Shown: positions 17,407 through 26,346 of the stretch, piece by piece | How the letters are laid out: every line of letters begins with the position of its first letter | How positions within the stretch are numbered: the first letter of the stretch is position 1 | From: Niveispirillum sp. SYP-B3756 | Lineage (GTDB): Bacteria > Pseudomonadota > Alphaproteobacteria > Azospirillales > Azospirillaceae | DNA length: 64,000 nucleotides | NCBI RefSeq assembly: GCF_009495745.1 | Contig: NZ_WIDQ01000020.1 | Coordinates: forward strand, 1-64,000 | Direction of reading: 5' to 3' | Program-made: the position numbers and the translations under genes | The notes under the pieces: generated by a model | Told to the model about the DNA's origin: nothing | Databases searched by the model: none | What the model saw: the letters and a program-made list of their open reading frames with translations, nothing else

Positions 17407-17599
17407 GCACGTCACCCCGTGCCGCGCGAACCGTAAGCGATCATGCTGAACACATGATGTTCGCGCTGAAAAATGCCATTGAAAGACAATGACTTAAACT
17501 CCACACTCGGTTGTTGGGTGCCCAGCCGACGAGCCAAACACCAGGGTTCGCGCACAGCGAGCCATTGTGCCTTCTTGGACAAGTGTATATTCAAAGACT
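17407..17599 (+). promoter_or_regulatory. CRISPR leader
   Basis: 193 nt between the cas2 stop and the first repeat, non-coding, less GC-rich than the flanks (notably 17470-17510 and 17580-17598). Position and orientation make it the leader carrying the array promoter and the Cas1-Cas2 docking site. No specific element was assigned. Confidence 0.7.
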
Positions 17600-20395
17600 G
17601 TCGCCCCTTCACGGGGGCGTGGATTGAAACGCGGCGATTCGATACGCCTTAGCTCGCGCCCTCGGCCGTCGCCCCTTCACGGGGGCGTGGATTGAAACAG
17701 CCCGTGCGAGGCATATCGGTACTATCTGCGCCGCGTCGCCCCTTCACGGGGGCGTGGATTGAAACAGGATGATCGTGTTGCAGTAGGTGCCCACGCTGGC
17801 GTCGCCCCTTCACGGGGGCGTGGATTGAAACGCGGGCTGCTTCCACCGCCGCCGTCAGGGCCTGTGCCTGTCGCCCCTTCACGGGGGCGTGGATTGAAAC
17901 AGCTCGACCAAACGCAACTCAATCTGGTGCAGCACCGTCGCCCCTTCACGGGGGCGTGGATTGAAACTAGTAGCGTGCGAGTTTTCGGGCACCGTTCGGG
18001 AGTCGCCCCTTCACGGGGGCGTGGATTGAAACAACGCCATGGCCGTCGTCTACGGCGTGAACATGGTCGCCCCTTCACGGGGGCGTGGATTGAAACATGC
18101 GCGTCGGCAAACATGCCGCTGGCCGGATGCTCGTCGCCCCTTCACGGGGGCGTGGATTGAAACCGCGCGCGACGTGACCTTGAAGCGCATATGGTCCGTC
18201 GCCCCTTCACGGGGGCGTGGATTGAAACCCCGCCTTTTGCACCCTTTTGGGCATGGGTTGGCGTCGCCCCTTCACGGGGGCGTGGATTGAAACTTCCGCC
18301 ATTGGCACCACTTACGGCGTGGGTGAGTCGCCCCTTCACGGGGGCGTGGATTGAAACCTTCAGCTTGCCGTCCGTGCCCGTCAGATCAGCGGGTCGCCCC
18401 TTCACGGGGGCGTGGATTGAAACTTCAATCACGACGCCATCACGGACCCGACGCTTGCGTCGCCCCTTCACGGGGGCGTGGATTGAAACCGCCCACTGGT
18501 ACAACAAGGCGGATATTGGGTTGGTGGTCGCCCCTTCACGGGGGCGTGGATTGAAACTTGCTGATACCATATTTCGTGACCCCTCCCGGGTGTCGCCCCT
18601 TCACGGGGGCGTGGATTGAAACTTCGCTGGCCGCCACCAGCAGGGGGGCCGGGGTGGTCGCCCCTTCACGGGGGCGTGGATTGAAACGAAATGAAATCCC
18701 GCGTGCTGATGGCTCGGAAGACGTCGCCCCTTCACGGGGGCGTGGATTGAAACACTGGTGGAGCGACGACTGGAAGACCGGCGGCTTGTCGCCCCTTCAC
18801 GGGGGCGTGGATTGAAACAGCGCTAGCCGATATGCATCCAGCACGCGCGGGAACCGCGGTCGCCCCTTCACGGGGGCGTGGATTGAAACGTTGTAGCGGG
18901 GAAAGCGCGCATACAGCCAGTCAGTCGCCCCTTCACGGGGGCGTGGATTGAAACGCTGATCCACCCAGCATTGGCCGGCGTGCCCACCAGTCGCCCCTTC
19001 ACGGGGGCGTGGATTGAAACTGCGCCGTGACGCGCATGGCCGCGTCATCATCTCGTCGCCCCTTCACGGGGGCGTGGATTGAAACATTGCCAGTCTCGAT
19101 GTGCCGACGCGCGACTACTGTCGCCCCTTCACGGGGGCGTGGATTGAAACAAGTACGGGTGCGCAACGCGCATTGCGCAAGCTGGTCGCCCCTTCACGGG
19201 GGCGTGGATTGAAACGACGCCAGGAACTGTTGATGTCGCAGCAATCCTGGTCGCCCCTTCACGGGGGCGTGGATTGAAACATTGTACCAGCTGGCGTCGG
19301 GGGAGGACCAGGCCGTCGCCCCTTCACGGGGGCGTGGATTGAAACAAGATTGCTGAAATCATTGGGGACAAACAGGCGCGGTCGCCCCTTCACGGGGGCG
19401 TGGATTGAAACCCGGACCTGCCCAAGACGATCCCGGCACTGTTGGCGTCGCCCCTTCACGGGGGCGTGGATTGAAACGTCCGATCCAGGCGGATGAACAG
19501 CGGCAAATGGCGGGTCGCCCCTTCACGGGGGCGTGGATTGAAACCTTTAAGGAAACGCGTCCGGTTGGCCAGCTGCCGGGTCGCCCCTTCACGGGGGCGT
19601 GGATTGAAACCTGCGCCGGATGCGGCAGGAACAGGGCTTGACCCGTCGCCCCTTCACGGGGGCGTGGATTGAAACCAGACCAAGCTGCTGGGCAAGTATC
19701 CTTGTGTCTCGTCGCCCCTTCACGGGGGCGTGGATTGAAACGCCTGCCAGCGGCGCACCACGCGGGCCCGCATTCGTCGCCCCTTCACGGGGGCGTGGAT
19801 TGAAACGCCAACCGGCTCCGCGTCTGGACGCTGGAGGGCCGGTCGCCCCTTCACGGGGGCGTGGATTGAAACCCGACACCGGGAGAATGGTCGCCGGGTG
19901 GGTGGTGTCGCCCCTTCACGGGGGCGTGGATTGAAACCCGGACGTCCTCAACATAGGCGACCGTGCCGTAGGTCGCCCCTTCACGGGGGCGTGGATTGAA
20001 ACTGGATCATGGCGCGGGCCTTGCCACCCGCCGCCAGGTCGCCCCTTCACGGGGGCGTGGATTGAAACTTCTACGGACAAGATGACAAACCTGCCGTAGA
20101 CTTGGTCGCCCCTTCACGGGGGCGTGGATTGAAACTCTAAACTTGCGCATTCTCCGTCATGGTGTCCTGGGTCGCCCCTTCACGGGGGCGTGGATTGAAA
20201 CCCAGCCGCTGCGCCTCTGCGCGCGCCTCGGCCGGTCGCCCCTTCACGGGGGCGTGGATTGAAACCTGCTGGCCGACGCCTTCCCGGTCCCCCTCCTCCG
20301 TCGCCCCTTCACGGGGGCGTGGATTGAAACTTGGCACCAAGCCGCCAGCACCGTGGCCGTCGAAGTCGCCCCTTCACGGGGGCGTGGATTGAAAC
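17600..20395 (+). CRISPR. Type I-C CRISPR array, 43 repeats / 42 spacers
   Basis: Counted by hand: 43 repeats of 31 nt, first at 17600-17630 and last at 20365-20395, with 42 spacers of 33-40 nt (mostly 34-36). Each repeat starts GTCGCCCCTTCACGGGGGCG and ends TGGATTGAAAC; the CGCCCC/GGGGCG arms form a hairpin and the 3' end gives the ATTGAAAC-type tag. I saw no base change in any repeat, including the distal ones, and no duplicated spacer. Reading frames through the array are artefacts of the repeat. Confidence 0.98.
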
Positions 20396-20423
20396 ATTGT
20401 GGATGAAGTTCACGAGGTAGCCG

Positions 20424-20816
20424 TCAAGGAGCTCTGATCCGTTTTTTGAGAGTTGGCGCAGCTCGGAACCGTACACAGTCAAACGAGCGGCTTATCGCAT
20501 CCTCACCGGTGCGGGGGTGGCGGATCTTGTGCCCCTGGCGCGTTACCCTCTCCAATGTGCCGAAGCCTCGAATTCGGATCGCCTCTCGATGTCTGCGTAA
20601 TGCGTGCTTCATTGCGTCTAAAATCACGTGATAAACAACAATCGCGTCGCCTTGGGACAACCCGGTGGCTTCAACGATCCGCCCGATAAAGAACGCGTCA
20701 GTACAAGTCGGACGTGTTGAACGGGATCGGCGTGATCTCTCTGTAGGAGCCCGGTTTCGGTCTTGACACGTAGAGCAAACTTCACCTGGAGGTAATCCCA
20801 GCTCAAGCTCTTCCAT
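20424..20816 (-). CDS. HU/IHF-family DNA-binding protein
   Basis: 130 residues. The C-terminal 90 residues match the HU/IHF fold: FIGRIVEATGLSQGDAIVVY (helical part), then IRIRGFGTLERVTRQGHKIR and HPRTGEDA, equivalent to the GFGTFEVR...RNPRTGE arm of HU. About 40 extra N-terminal residues (with a CSTC motif) are unlike HU. Its ATG overlaps the upstream stop (TGATG at 20814-20818), so it is co-translated with the DsbC-like gene. Possible roles are nucleoid organisation or a transfer accessory factor. Confidence 0.8.
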   Translation of the reverse strand: MEELELGLPPGEVCSTCQDRNRAPTERSRRSRSTRPTCTDAFFIGRIVEATGLSQGDAIVVYHVILDAMKHALRRHREAIRIRGFGTLERVTRQGHKIRHPRTGEDAISRSFDCVRFRAAPTLKKRIRAP

Positions 20817-21697
20817 CACTTTCCCTCCGGAATTTCCGCCATCAACTGCGCAACCTCGTCCTCCTGTGGTGCATAGATGACTTGTATGCCATCATGCTGG
20901 TCCACGTAAACTATAGTCGGCGTTCCTTCAACTCGAAGCAGCTTGAATGCTGCGAGGTTAACTTCGAGCAGGGCATCAATTTCGGCAGCCGCTCCGGCGG
21001 GCAGAGGCGGATCACTCTGTATTTGATTCAACACCTCGTCGAATTTCTCTGCTGTCAGGCCAGACTTCTCAAGGCTTAATAAAGCGCGAGCGCGCATACG
21101 GCTTGGGTCAGGCCTGATAACGATTGGAATGACCCTTAACTGAATTCGCCCAGATTGAACAGCCGGTGACAACTTGGCCCAAAGAGCATGGCAATGCCCG
21201 CAATTCATATCGGCGAAAAGGTACACAGGCATACCGGTACCGAGAGGAACCCAGCCGAGATCCCTCAGGATATCGGCGAACTGGGCATCAATGTGAGCAT
21301 GACCGATCGTCTGGCCGCTGCCTCTTTCCGCAAGGTCCAAACCTAATGCGGCTCTCACTTGGTCGGGCAGGTTCTCCCGTTTTAGACCTTCCATCTGCCG
21401 TTTCGAGATGTTGCGGCCTGCCTCATCGAACAAAAGCCCCGCGATAAGCCCCCCTTCAGGGGTCGAATGGAATATCTGGACATTACCAGCCTTGCCGATA
21501 GCCACCCAGCTTCGGACGCCTGCCGCTTTCCCGATTTCAATGACCACCGCTCCATGTTCACGTAGCCGCGTGATCGCGGCTGGAAGCTCTGCCGCTTGTT
21601 CCGGACCGGAGGCTTCGTCGGCACAGGCGGTCGTTGCAGCGATTAGAGCCAGCGCGAGGCCCGCACTCCTCTGCTTCCACCGTTTGCACATATTCAA
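20816..21697 (-). CDS. DsbC/DsbG-like thiol-disulphide interchange protein (TrbB-like)
   Basis: 293 residues with a signal peptide (SAGLALALIAATTACADEAS; the Cys suggests a possible lipobox), an N-terminal dimerisation-like domain and a thioredoxin fold with the active site MNCGHCHALW near 166-175 and the cis-Pro loop EGTPTIVY near 257. It would catalyse disulphide formation or isomerisation in the periplasm. IncI plasmids carry such a protein (TrbB) beside the DotM/DotL homologues; here the Dot genes begin 1.3 kb away, so a role in assembling the transfer apparatus is likely. Confidence 0.82.
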   Translation of the reverse strand: MNMCKRWKQRSAGLALALIAATTACADEASGPEQAAELPAAITRLREHGAVVIEIGKAAGVRSWVAIGKAGNVQIFHSTPEGGLIAGLLFDEAGRNISKRQMEGLKRENLPDQVRAALGLDLAERGSGQTIGHAHIDAQFADILRDLGWVPLGTGMPVYLFADMNCGHCHALWAKLSPAVQSGRIQLRVIPIVIRPDPSRMRARALLSLEKSGLTAEKFDEVLNQIQSDPPLPAGAAAEIDALLEVNLAAFKLLRVEGTPTIVYVDQHDGIQVIYAPQEDEVAQLMAEIPEGK

Positions 21698-21799
21698 TGT
21701 TAGGCTCCCAACATAGCGGCCTTATCGTGTGGAGCCTCAACGAGGAATGTTTGCCGGAAAAGGGGCAACTCTTTGCGGCGTGAATTTTGTGAGGGTGGG

Positions 21800-22273
21800 A
21801 TGGGAATTCGACATGCACTATCCATGGACTGCTTCGAGCGCGCTATTGCCCGCCGCGCCGCAGCAAATCGTTACATGGCGGAGGGACAGTTTTCTGAGGC
21901 AGTCGAAACAGCCCGAAGTGTTGTCGATTTGGTTATGCTCGGGACCATGGCGAAACAACGTCAGCCAATTACACCTCATGAAGTGGCCAGCGGCAGGCCC
22001 GCGTCGGCAACGTCATTTCTATCTGCGTTCCGGTCTGCCCATAACCGATCACATTCCAACTTACTGACCAAAGAGCGCCTGCTGTCTACAGCGCCGGTAG
22101 GTACCGTCCTGCCCACCAAGCTTTTCAGCGAAGCAGATGCGATAACGGCAATGGAGTTCGCCGACGATATTCTCGACCGAATGGTTTTTCAGCATCATCC
22201 GTCCCTACGCCCATCGATCGAGATGAGCGACGACCATACCGGTCGATATACCGTGACGGGCGTCTCACCTTGA
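21800..22273 (+). CDS. Hypothetical protein (157 aa)
   Basis: Start taken at the ATG 21800 (MGIRHALSMDCFERAIARRA) with GAGGGTGGG just upstream; MDCF at 21824 is an alternative. Soluble, helical, Ser/Ala-rich, with no recognisable domain. It is divergent from the DsbC-like gene, and the intervening 100 nt would have to serve both. The reading frame is credible by length and codon use but not confirmed by homology. Confidence 0.45.
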   Translation: MGIRHALSMDCFERAIARRAAANRYMAEGQFSEAVETARSVVDLVMLGTMAKQRQPITPHEVASGRPASATSFLSAFRSAHNRSHSNLLTKERLLSTAPVGTVLPTKLFSEADAITAMEFADDILDRMVFQHHPSLRPSIEMSDDHTGRYTVTGVSP

Positions 22274-22360
22274 CCCGGCGTATCAGCGCCGCAAGCTCCG
22301 GCATGGGCATGCCTGCAATGGTCTCCCGCTTCACCGTCCTCATCGTTAGACAAAATCCAA

Positions 22361-22561
22361 CTAAGACAGTCTGCGTGGGGGCGGGTTCTCTCGAATGGTT
22401 GTCGCCATTAATCTCAGCCAAGAGGCTATATCGTCAGGAACATGGCCCTGTCCGGCACACCAGCGGCGTATTTGGCGCTCATCTATCAATAGCATTGAGG
22501 CGAAGCCCCGCCGAGACCATCCAAGCAGTTCTAAACAATACCGAATTTCATCTGGGGTCAC
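22361..22561 (-). CDS. Small HTH protein (66 aa)
   Basis: MTPDEIRYCLELLGWSRRGF continues as ASMLLIDERQIRRWCAGQG and VPDDIASWLR, a compact XRE-like helix-turn-helix often seen as a free-standing plasmid or phage protein. The start is GTG, overlapping the TGA of the upstream gene in a GTGA junction (22558-22561), so the two are translationally coupled. Probably a DNA-binding regulator; target unknown. Confidence 0.65.
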   Translation of the reverse strand: MTPDEIRYCLELLGWSRRGFASMLLIDERQIRRWCAGQGHVPDDIASWLRLMATTIRENPPPRRLS

Positions 22562-22827
22562 AAGACCCCCAAATTCTTCAATGCAGCGCTGATTGCGACG
22601 ATAAGGCCAGCAGTACCACCGATTGCACCCAATGCTAGCGCATATGGGGCAAAGCCACGATCCAGACGCAGCTTGTCTGCTTCTGCCAATAGCTTATGCT
22701 GCTCTGCTAACAGCTTATGCTGTTCGGCCATGTACTTTTGTGTCTCTTCGATCAGCTTGCCCGTCTCCGCTTGGGTGCGGTCAATCCGAGCTAGCTGTTC
22801 TTTCATGTCGATCGAAATGTCGGTCAT
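22558..22827 (-). CDS. Small coiled-coil protein with C-terminal membrane span (89 aa)
   Basis: Start MTDISIDMKEQ at 22827. Residues about 10-50 are a coiled coil containing a tandem heptad repeat (EQHKLLA twice, encoded by imperfect 21-nt repeats at about 22690-22730), followed by the hydrophobic ALALGAIGGTAGLIVAISAA anchor. This layout resembles small lysis- or exclusion-type membrane proteins, but no family could be named. Coupled to the downstream HTH gene. Confidence 0.55.
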   Translation of the reverse strand: MTDISIDMKEQLARIDRTQAETGKLIEETQKYMAEQHKLLAEQHKLLAEADKLRLDRGFAPYALALGAIGGTAGLIVAISAALKNLGVL

Positions 22828-22953
22828 TGGGAGCGCCCTCAATGTGGCCGGGAGCATCCCCTCGCCGTGTCCGCATTATGCGGACATTGGCGACCAGAGT
22901 CAAGTCTAACAGCGATAATGCCCTGGGCTGCCAGTAAACAACCCGGTTGGTCC

Positions 22954-22961
22954 TCAAACAT
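22954..22961 (+). promoter_or_regulatory. CAAACAT-type box upstream of the DotM/DotL operon
   Basis: TCAAACAT lies 55 nt upstream of the 23017 start and matches the core of the TGCAAACATA motif found upstream of other transfer operons in this window. It is the weakest of the set, matching 7 nt of the core. Confidence 0.3.
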
Positions 22962-23016
22962 CCCCGGCATAAGGCTTTAGAGCCACCAAGCCGTGATGAG
23001 ATGATGGGATCAGCAG

Positions 23017-23439
23017 ATGCGGAACATTCCAGGCAGAAGCATATCGACTCCCCAACTTACTCGATACCTAGCCAGCCTGATGGCCGCCCGCGCGGGCAAT
23101 ATCACCTGCAATGGAGAACCGCTCAGCGTCGAGGAGGCGGCGAATGCCTTCCTACCCGCATTTCTGAGAGCTGGTGATGCAAGGCTTATTGAGGCATTCG
23201 GAGGCCCGAGCGCGCTATCGCTTGAGATAAAGTCAGACCCCGAAAGCTTCGTGGGGCTGTGCCTGCCGGATGACCAGCACCACCTTCCAGTTTCCGTCAC
23301 GCTCCTCTCCATACTGGACGTGATCGAAGAACACCGCTCCGAAGTCGGAGGACTGGAGCTATGGCCAATGATGCAGGCCTGGGCCGCCCTGGCGGACGAG
23401 CACGAACACGCGGCCTCCAGCGTGCCGACGATGAGGTGA
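23017..23439 (+). CDS. Hypothetical protein, first gene of the DotM/DotL operon
   Basis: 140 residues, MRNIPGRSISTPQLTRYLAS, followed by a mostly helical acidic protein with no signal peptide or membrane span. No family recognised. It precedes the next gene by 7 nt and probably starts the operon leading to the transglycosylase, DotM and DotL, so a cytoplasmic transfer accessory role is inferred from position only. Confidence 0.6.
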   Translation: MRNIPGRSISTPQLTRYLASLMAARAGNITCNGEPLSVEEAANAFLPAFLRAGDARLIEAFGGPSALSLEIKSDPESFVGLCLPDDQHHLPVSVTLLSILDVIEEHRSEVGGLELWPMMQAWAALADEHEHAASSVPTMR

Positions 23440-23446
23440 CATCATA

Positions 23447-24319
23447 ATGCCGATCATTCCCCCCCCAGGCACGCCAGACGCTGTCATTCGCCGCCGCCGG
23501 CATGCTCTCCAGATCGCGACACCCTTGCTGACAGCGGCGATCGGTCGTGGCGTCACCAATGGCCACGATACGATCGTCACAGGCCTCAGGGCAGCCGGAG
23601 AGGCGACAGGGCGACTGGCCACACTGGTGGCGGCTGGGGGAGATGAACCTGCCTCACTACGCTACATGCTCGTGTCAGATGTGGCCACGCTGCTGGGCCA
23701 ACAATTTGCGGTCAGCGGCGAAATGGATTTCACGAAGCTTATCGAAGGCTACCAGCTCCCCGAATTGCTGAATGCCGCCGACGACATTGTCCGGGGGCTC
23801 GGCGATGCCGCCGACGCCGAACTCGATCCGATGACCGTCATCCGGCTGGCCAGCCTGCGTGCCATGTCTCCACTGGTCGCGGAAATCGCCAAGTTTCCCT
23901 TCTACAGCGACCGAGAAGCCCTGACGCGGGAGGTTGCAACAAAGGTCCATGGGTCGGCACGGGGATTGGCGATCCAACTCTCGCCAATCAACTCATCCGC
24001 TTCCTCACGGCTGCAGATGTACCAGACCTCGGTTACGCAATGTGGTCGGGTATTCACCGAAATCTATCGGTCAGAACGTCTCCGCACAGTGGAAGAGCTG
24101 CTGACCAGGTCCAAGGTCAATCCGGAGGGGCACCGTGAGTTCGTCACAACCATCAAGGCGGCCGGCGGCATGAAGGATAAGTTGGCCCGGATCTACAGCG
24201 AGTACGGCAAACAGGTGCAGGCGCTGGCTCATATGGCGACAGCGGCCTCGGCCGATATCTCGGTGAACCTTGATCCGGACGATCCACAGATGGAGCCGGG
24301 AACGGGACAGCTGCAATGA
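23447..24319 (+). CDS. Hypothetical protein, transfer-operon member
   Basis: 290 residues, largely alpha-helical and Ala-rich (LLTAAIGRGVTNGHDTIVTG, RLASLRAMSPLVAEIAKFPF), no signal peptide. GAGGTGAC at about 23433 serves as ribosome-binding site. Overlaps the transglycosylase gene by the ATGA at 24316-24319. No family identified; co-translation with a T4SS transglycosylase suggests involvement in the mating apparatus. Confidence 0.6.
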   Translation: MPIIPPPGTPDAVIRRRRHALQIATPLLTAAIGRGVTNGHDTIVTGLRAAGEATGRLATLVAAGGDEPASLRYMLVSDVATLLGQQFAVSGEMDFTKLIEGYQLPELLNAADDIVRGLGDAADAELDPMTVIRLASLRAMSPLVAEIAKFPFYSDREALTREVATKVHGSARGLAIQLSPINSSASSRLQMYQTSVTQCGRVFTEIYRSERLRTVEELLTRSKVNPEGHREFVTTIKAAGGMKDKLARIYSEYGKQVQALAHMATAASADISVNLDPDDPQMEPGTGQLQ

Positions 24320-24741
24320 CCCTGAAGTGCCTAGCCGTGGCCGTCGCGATGTACGCACCAGCAGACATTGGCGAGCAGACGTTCGGTATTGCCCTTGAGG
24401 CGATAGCCGAAGTCGAGGGCGGATTATCCGGGCTTGAATCCCAGAACGACAACGGCACGGCTGATCTCGGAAGGATGCAAATCAACACGATATGGGTGCC
24501 CGAGCTGGCGCAGGCCTGGGGCCGGTCGCAGGAAGAAACCAAAGCGCTCCTCCGTGACAACGAATGCCGCAACGTGGTGGTCTCTGCCTACATCCTGTCT
24601 ATGAAGGTCCATGAAGCTGGTGGCCTTTGGGGCGGGATCAGGCTCTACCATTCTGCGACACCGGATAAGGCCGACGCCTACCAGGCCAAGGTCGTTGCAG
24701 TGCTCCAGAGGCGGCTGAAGAAGGATGCGGCCGATGGCTAA
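24316..24741 (+). CDS. Lytic transglycosylase (TrbN/VirB1-like)
   Basis: 141 residues. The SLT-type signature EVEGGLSGLESQNDNGTADL then GRMQINTIW near residues 32-62 matches the goose-lysozyme-like E...S...G.MQI core, with the Glu at about residue 33 as likely catalytic acid. Such enzymes open peptidoglycan locally for the secretion channel. The N-terminus is short and hydrophobic (LAVAVAMYAP), possibly a minimal export signal. Embedded between hypothetical and DotM genes with overlaps on both sides. Confidence 0.82.
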   Translation: MTLKCLAVAVAMYAPADIGEQTFGIALEAIAEVEGGLSGLESQNDNGTADLGRMQINTIWVPELAQAWGRSQEETKALLRDNECRNVVVSAYILSMKVHEAGGLWGGIRLYHSATPDKADAYQAKVVAVLQRRLKKDAADG

Positions 24742-25942
24742 TAACCAAAGCCCCAATCCCGATACGACGCTCATCGTGGTCGTGGGTGTCACCTTTCTCC
24801 TGGTCTTAACGCTATGGCTGGTCTGGTCGGCCGCTTCGGAGCAAATTTCGACCTTCGTTGTCCAGCTCAAGAAAGCGCAGCTCGCCGTTTTGGTACCGTT
24901 CGCAGATCATCTGCGCCCCCTCGACCATTGGCTTGCATCGACTCCACGCAAATGGACGCCGACCGAGCTGATTGCGTTGTGCAGGGCTGTCGGAGAAACC
25001 GCGCGGTGGCCTATCGCTGCATCACTAATCGCGATGGCTATCTTTGTCCTTCTACGGATGCCGACAGGCCGGTTTCGTAACCGACTGGGCCTGGAGGAAC
25101 TGATTGGCGAGCAGGTCAAGGTGTGGCCTGTGATCAAGCCAATTATGCGTGATGACCCGAGAAAGTTCGACCGCCGCCCGGGACATGTTTCGCCAGGCCA
25201 GGATCTGGGCCCCTGGGGCTGGCATCTGACACCACAGGAATGGCTGGACTGGATTGGGTGCGGAAGCACCTTCGACAATCCGAAGGTGTCACGGGCACTC
25301 GAAACCCAGCTTGGTCCCCGCTGGAACGGCGTTGCCGACCTGCCGCAGCACATCCGGGCCCTGATGGCTGCCTTTGCCCTGAAGATCGTCCGGGACCGCG
25401 ACGGCGCAAGAGACCTGCTTGCAGCCCTTTCATATGTCTATGCCCGTCCGCAACTCGCGTGGTGGCATCGCCACCAGGTCAGCGCCCGATGGCCAAGTCT
25501 TATCCGTCGACGCTTTGAAAAAGTCTTTGGATATATGCGCCGGACTTGGCCGGCGCCGGCTTGGCCGCCGGGTCTCCCCGCCCATATCGCCTATCTTGTC
25601 GAAGACACCCTCGCCGAGCACGAGCAACTGGTCGCTTCCATTGCGAGCCGTCACGCGTGGCGGACCACGGCCATGCTCCGCCTGCTTCAGGTTGCCCGCG
25701 AAAAGGGTGGGGTGGTGGCGCCCAGCGAATTCATCTGGCTCAAGAATGTCGACCGCGCCCTCTGGTACCCGATGCACGATCTCGGCATGCGCCGCCCTCA
25801 CGCGGAGGCCGCTGGCGCCATGGAGCACTACTGGGCGGAACTCGAAATGAAAGAGCCGGTCATCCAGCCGATCATTGTCAATTCGCTGGCGGCAGCCGCC
25901 GCGGTATTCAAGGAACGTTCCGATGCGATCAGCAAGCCATAA
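24734..25942 (+). CDS. trbA: T4SS coupling-complex protein DotM/IcmP (TrbA)
   Basis: 402 residues. Two N-terminal membrane spans (TTLIVVVGVTFLLVLTLWLV near 12-31 and IAASLIAMAIFVLLRM near 95) precede a soluble domain with GWHLTPQEWLDWIGC, HQVSARWPSLI and NVDRALWYPMHDLGMRRPHA, the pattern of IcmP/DotM/TrbA. DotM binds DotL and recruits substrates to the type IVB machine. Start at 24734 chosen for AAGGA with 8-nt spacing. It overlaps the next gene by 20 nt. Confidence 0.88.
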   Translation: MANNQSPNPDTTLIVVVGVTFLLVLTLWLVWSAASEQISTFVVQLKKAQLAVLVPFADHLRPLDHWLASTPRKWTPTELIALCRAVGETARWPIAASLIAMAIFVLLRMPTGRFRNRLGLEELIGEQVKVWPVIKPIMRDDPRKFDRRPGHVSPGQDLGPWGWHLTPQEWLDWIGCGSTFDNPKVSRALETQLGPRWNGVADLPQHIRALMAAFALKIVRDRDGARDLLAALSYVYARPQLAWWHRHQVSARWPSLIRRRFEKVFGYMRRTWPAPAWPPGLPAHIAYLVEDTLAEHEQLVASIASRHAWRTTAMLRLLQVAREKGGVVAPSEFIWLKNVDRALWYPMHDLGMRRPHAEAAGAMEHYWAELEMKEPVIQPIIVNSLAAAAAVFKERSDAISKP

Positions 25943-26342
25943 GACGCATGCAAAACGTCGAGGCAACACCATTATCCTGACCGCAGCGGGATCAGATCCG
26001 GTTCTGGCCGTACTGGATGCCCGTTCGGTCGTTGAGATCAGTACTACGCAAGGCGGTCAGCTTCACCTGAAGGACGGCAAGGGCCAAATCCGCATCTTCA
26101 CGCTGGCCAGCCAGGAAGACGCCCGCGACGCGCTCTATGCCATATCTTCAAGCATTTGCCGTTGGGGTCTGTTGCGCCGCATCGGCACCGGCCTGGCTGT
26201 CGTCGGAACCGTCGTGGCGATCCTGGGCATGGTGACGTTAGCGCAGATCCTGACGACAGCCAGGCCGACGCCGGCGGTCGCACAACCCTCGGCCGTACCG
26301 CCTCAACAGGGCTTGCAGGGCTTCGGTCTCGAAGTGGATTGA
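25923..26342 (+). CDS. Small membrane protein between DotM and DotL
   Basis: 139 residues from MRSASHKTHAKRRGN. An N-terminal domain of about 75 residues resembles a PH-like or strand-rich fold (ILTAAGSDPVLAVLDARSVV, GGQLHLKDGKGQIRIF), then one membrane span near 85-110 (IGTGLAVVGTVVAILGMVTL) and a Pro-rich tail. No named family recognised. Its place between trbA and trbC homologues suggests an accessory of the coupling complex. Confidence 0.6.
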   Translation: MRSASHKTHAKRRGNTIILTAAGSDPVLAVLDARSVVEISTTQGGQLHLKDGKGQIRIFTLASQEDARDALYAISSSICRWGLLRRIGTGLAVVGTVVAILGMVTLAQILTTARPTPAVAQPSAVPPQQGLQGFGLEVD

Positions 26343-26346
26343 CGGC

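Noticed and set aside
18097-18132. GCAAACATG inside spacer 8, resembling the transfer-gene box
   Set aside because: Located in a CRISPR spacer, hence foreign-derived and not regulatory here.
17649-20392. Many open reading frames with Arg/Pro/Gly-rich repeats on both strands
   Set aside because: They are translations of the CRISPR repeats and spacers; none has a ribosome-binding site or a family pattern.
21681-21691. CGTTTGCACAT at the DsbC-like gene start, similar to the transfer-gene box
   Set aside because: It encodes the first residues MCKR of that gene; match to the box core is partial.
22125-22638. Frames opposite the small HTH gene and the 21800 gene
   Set aside because: No domain pattern; the minus-strand HTH frame is the only one with a recognisable fold.
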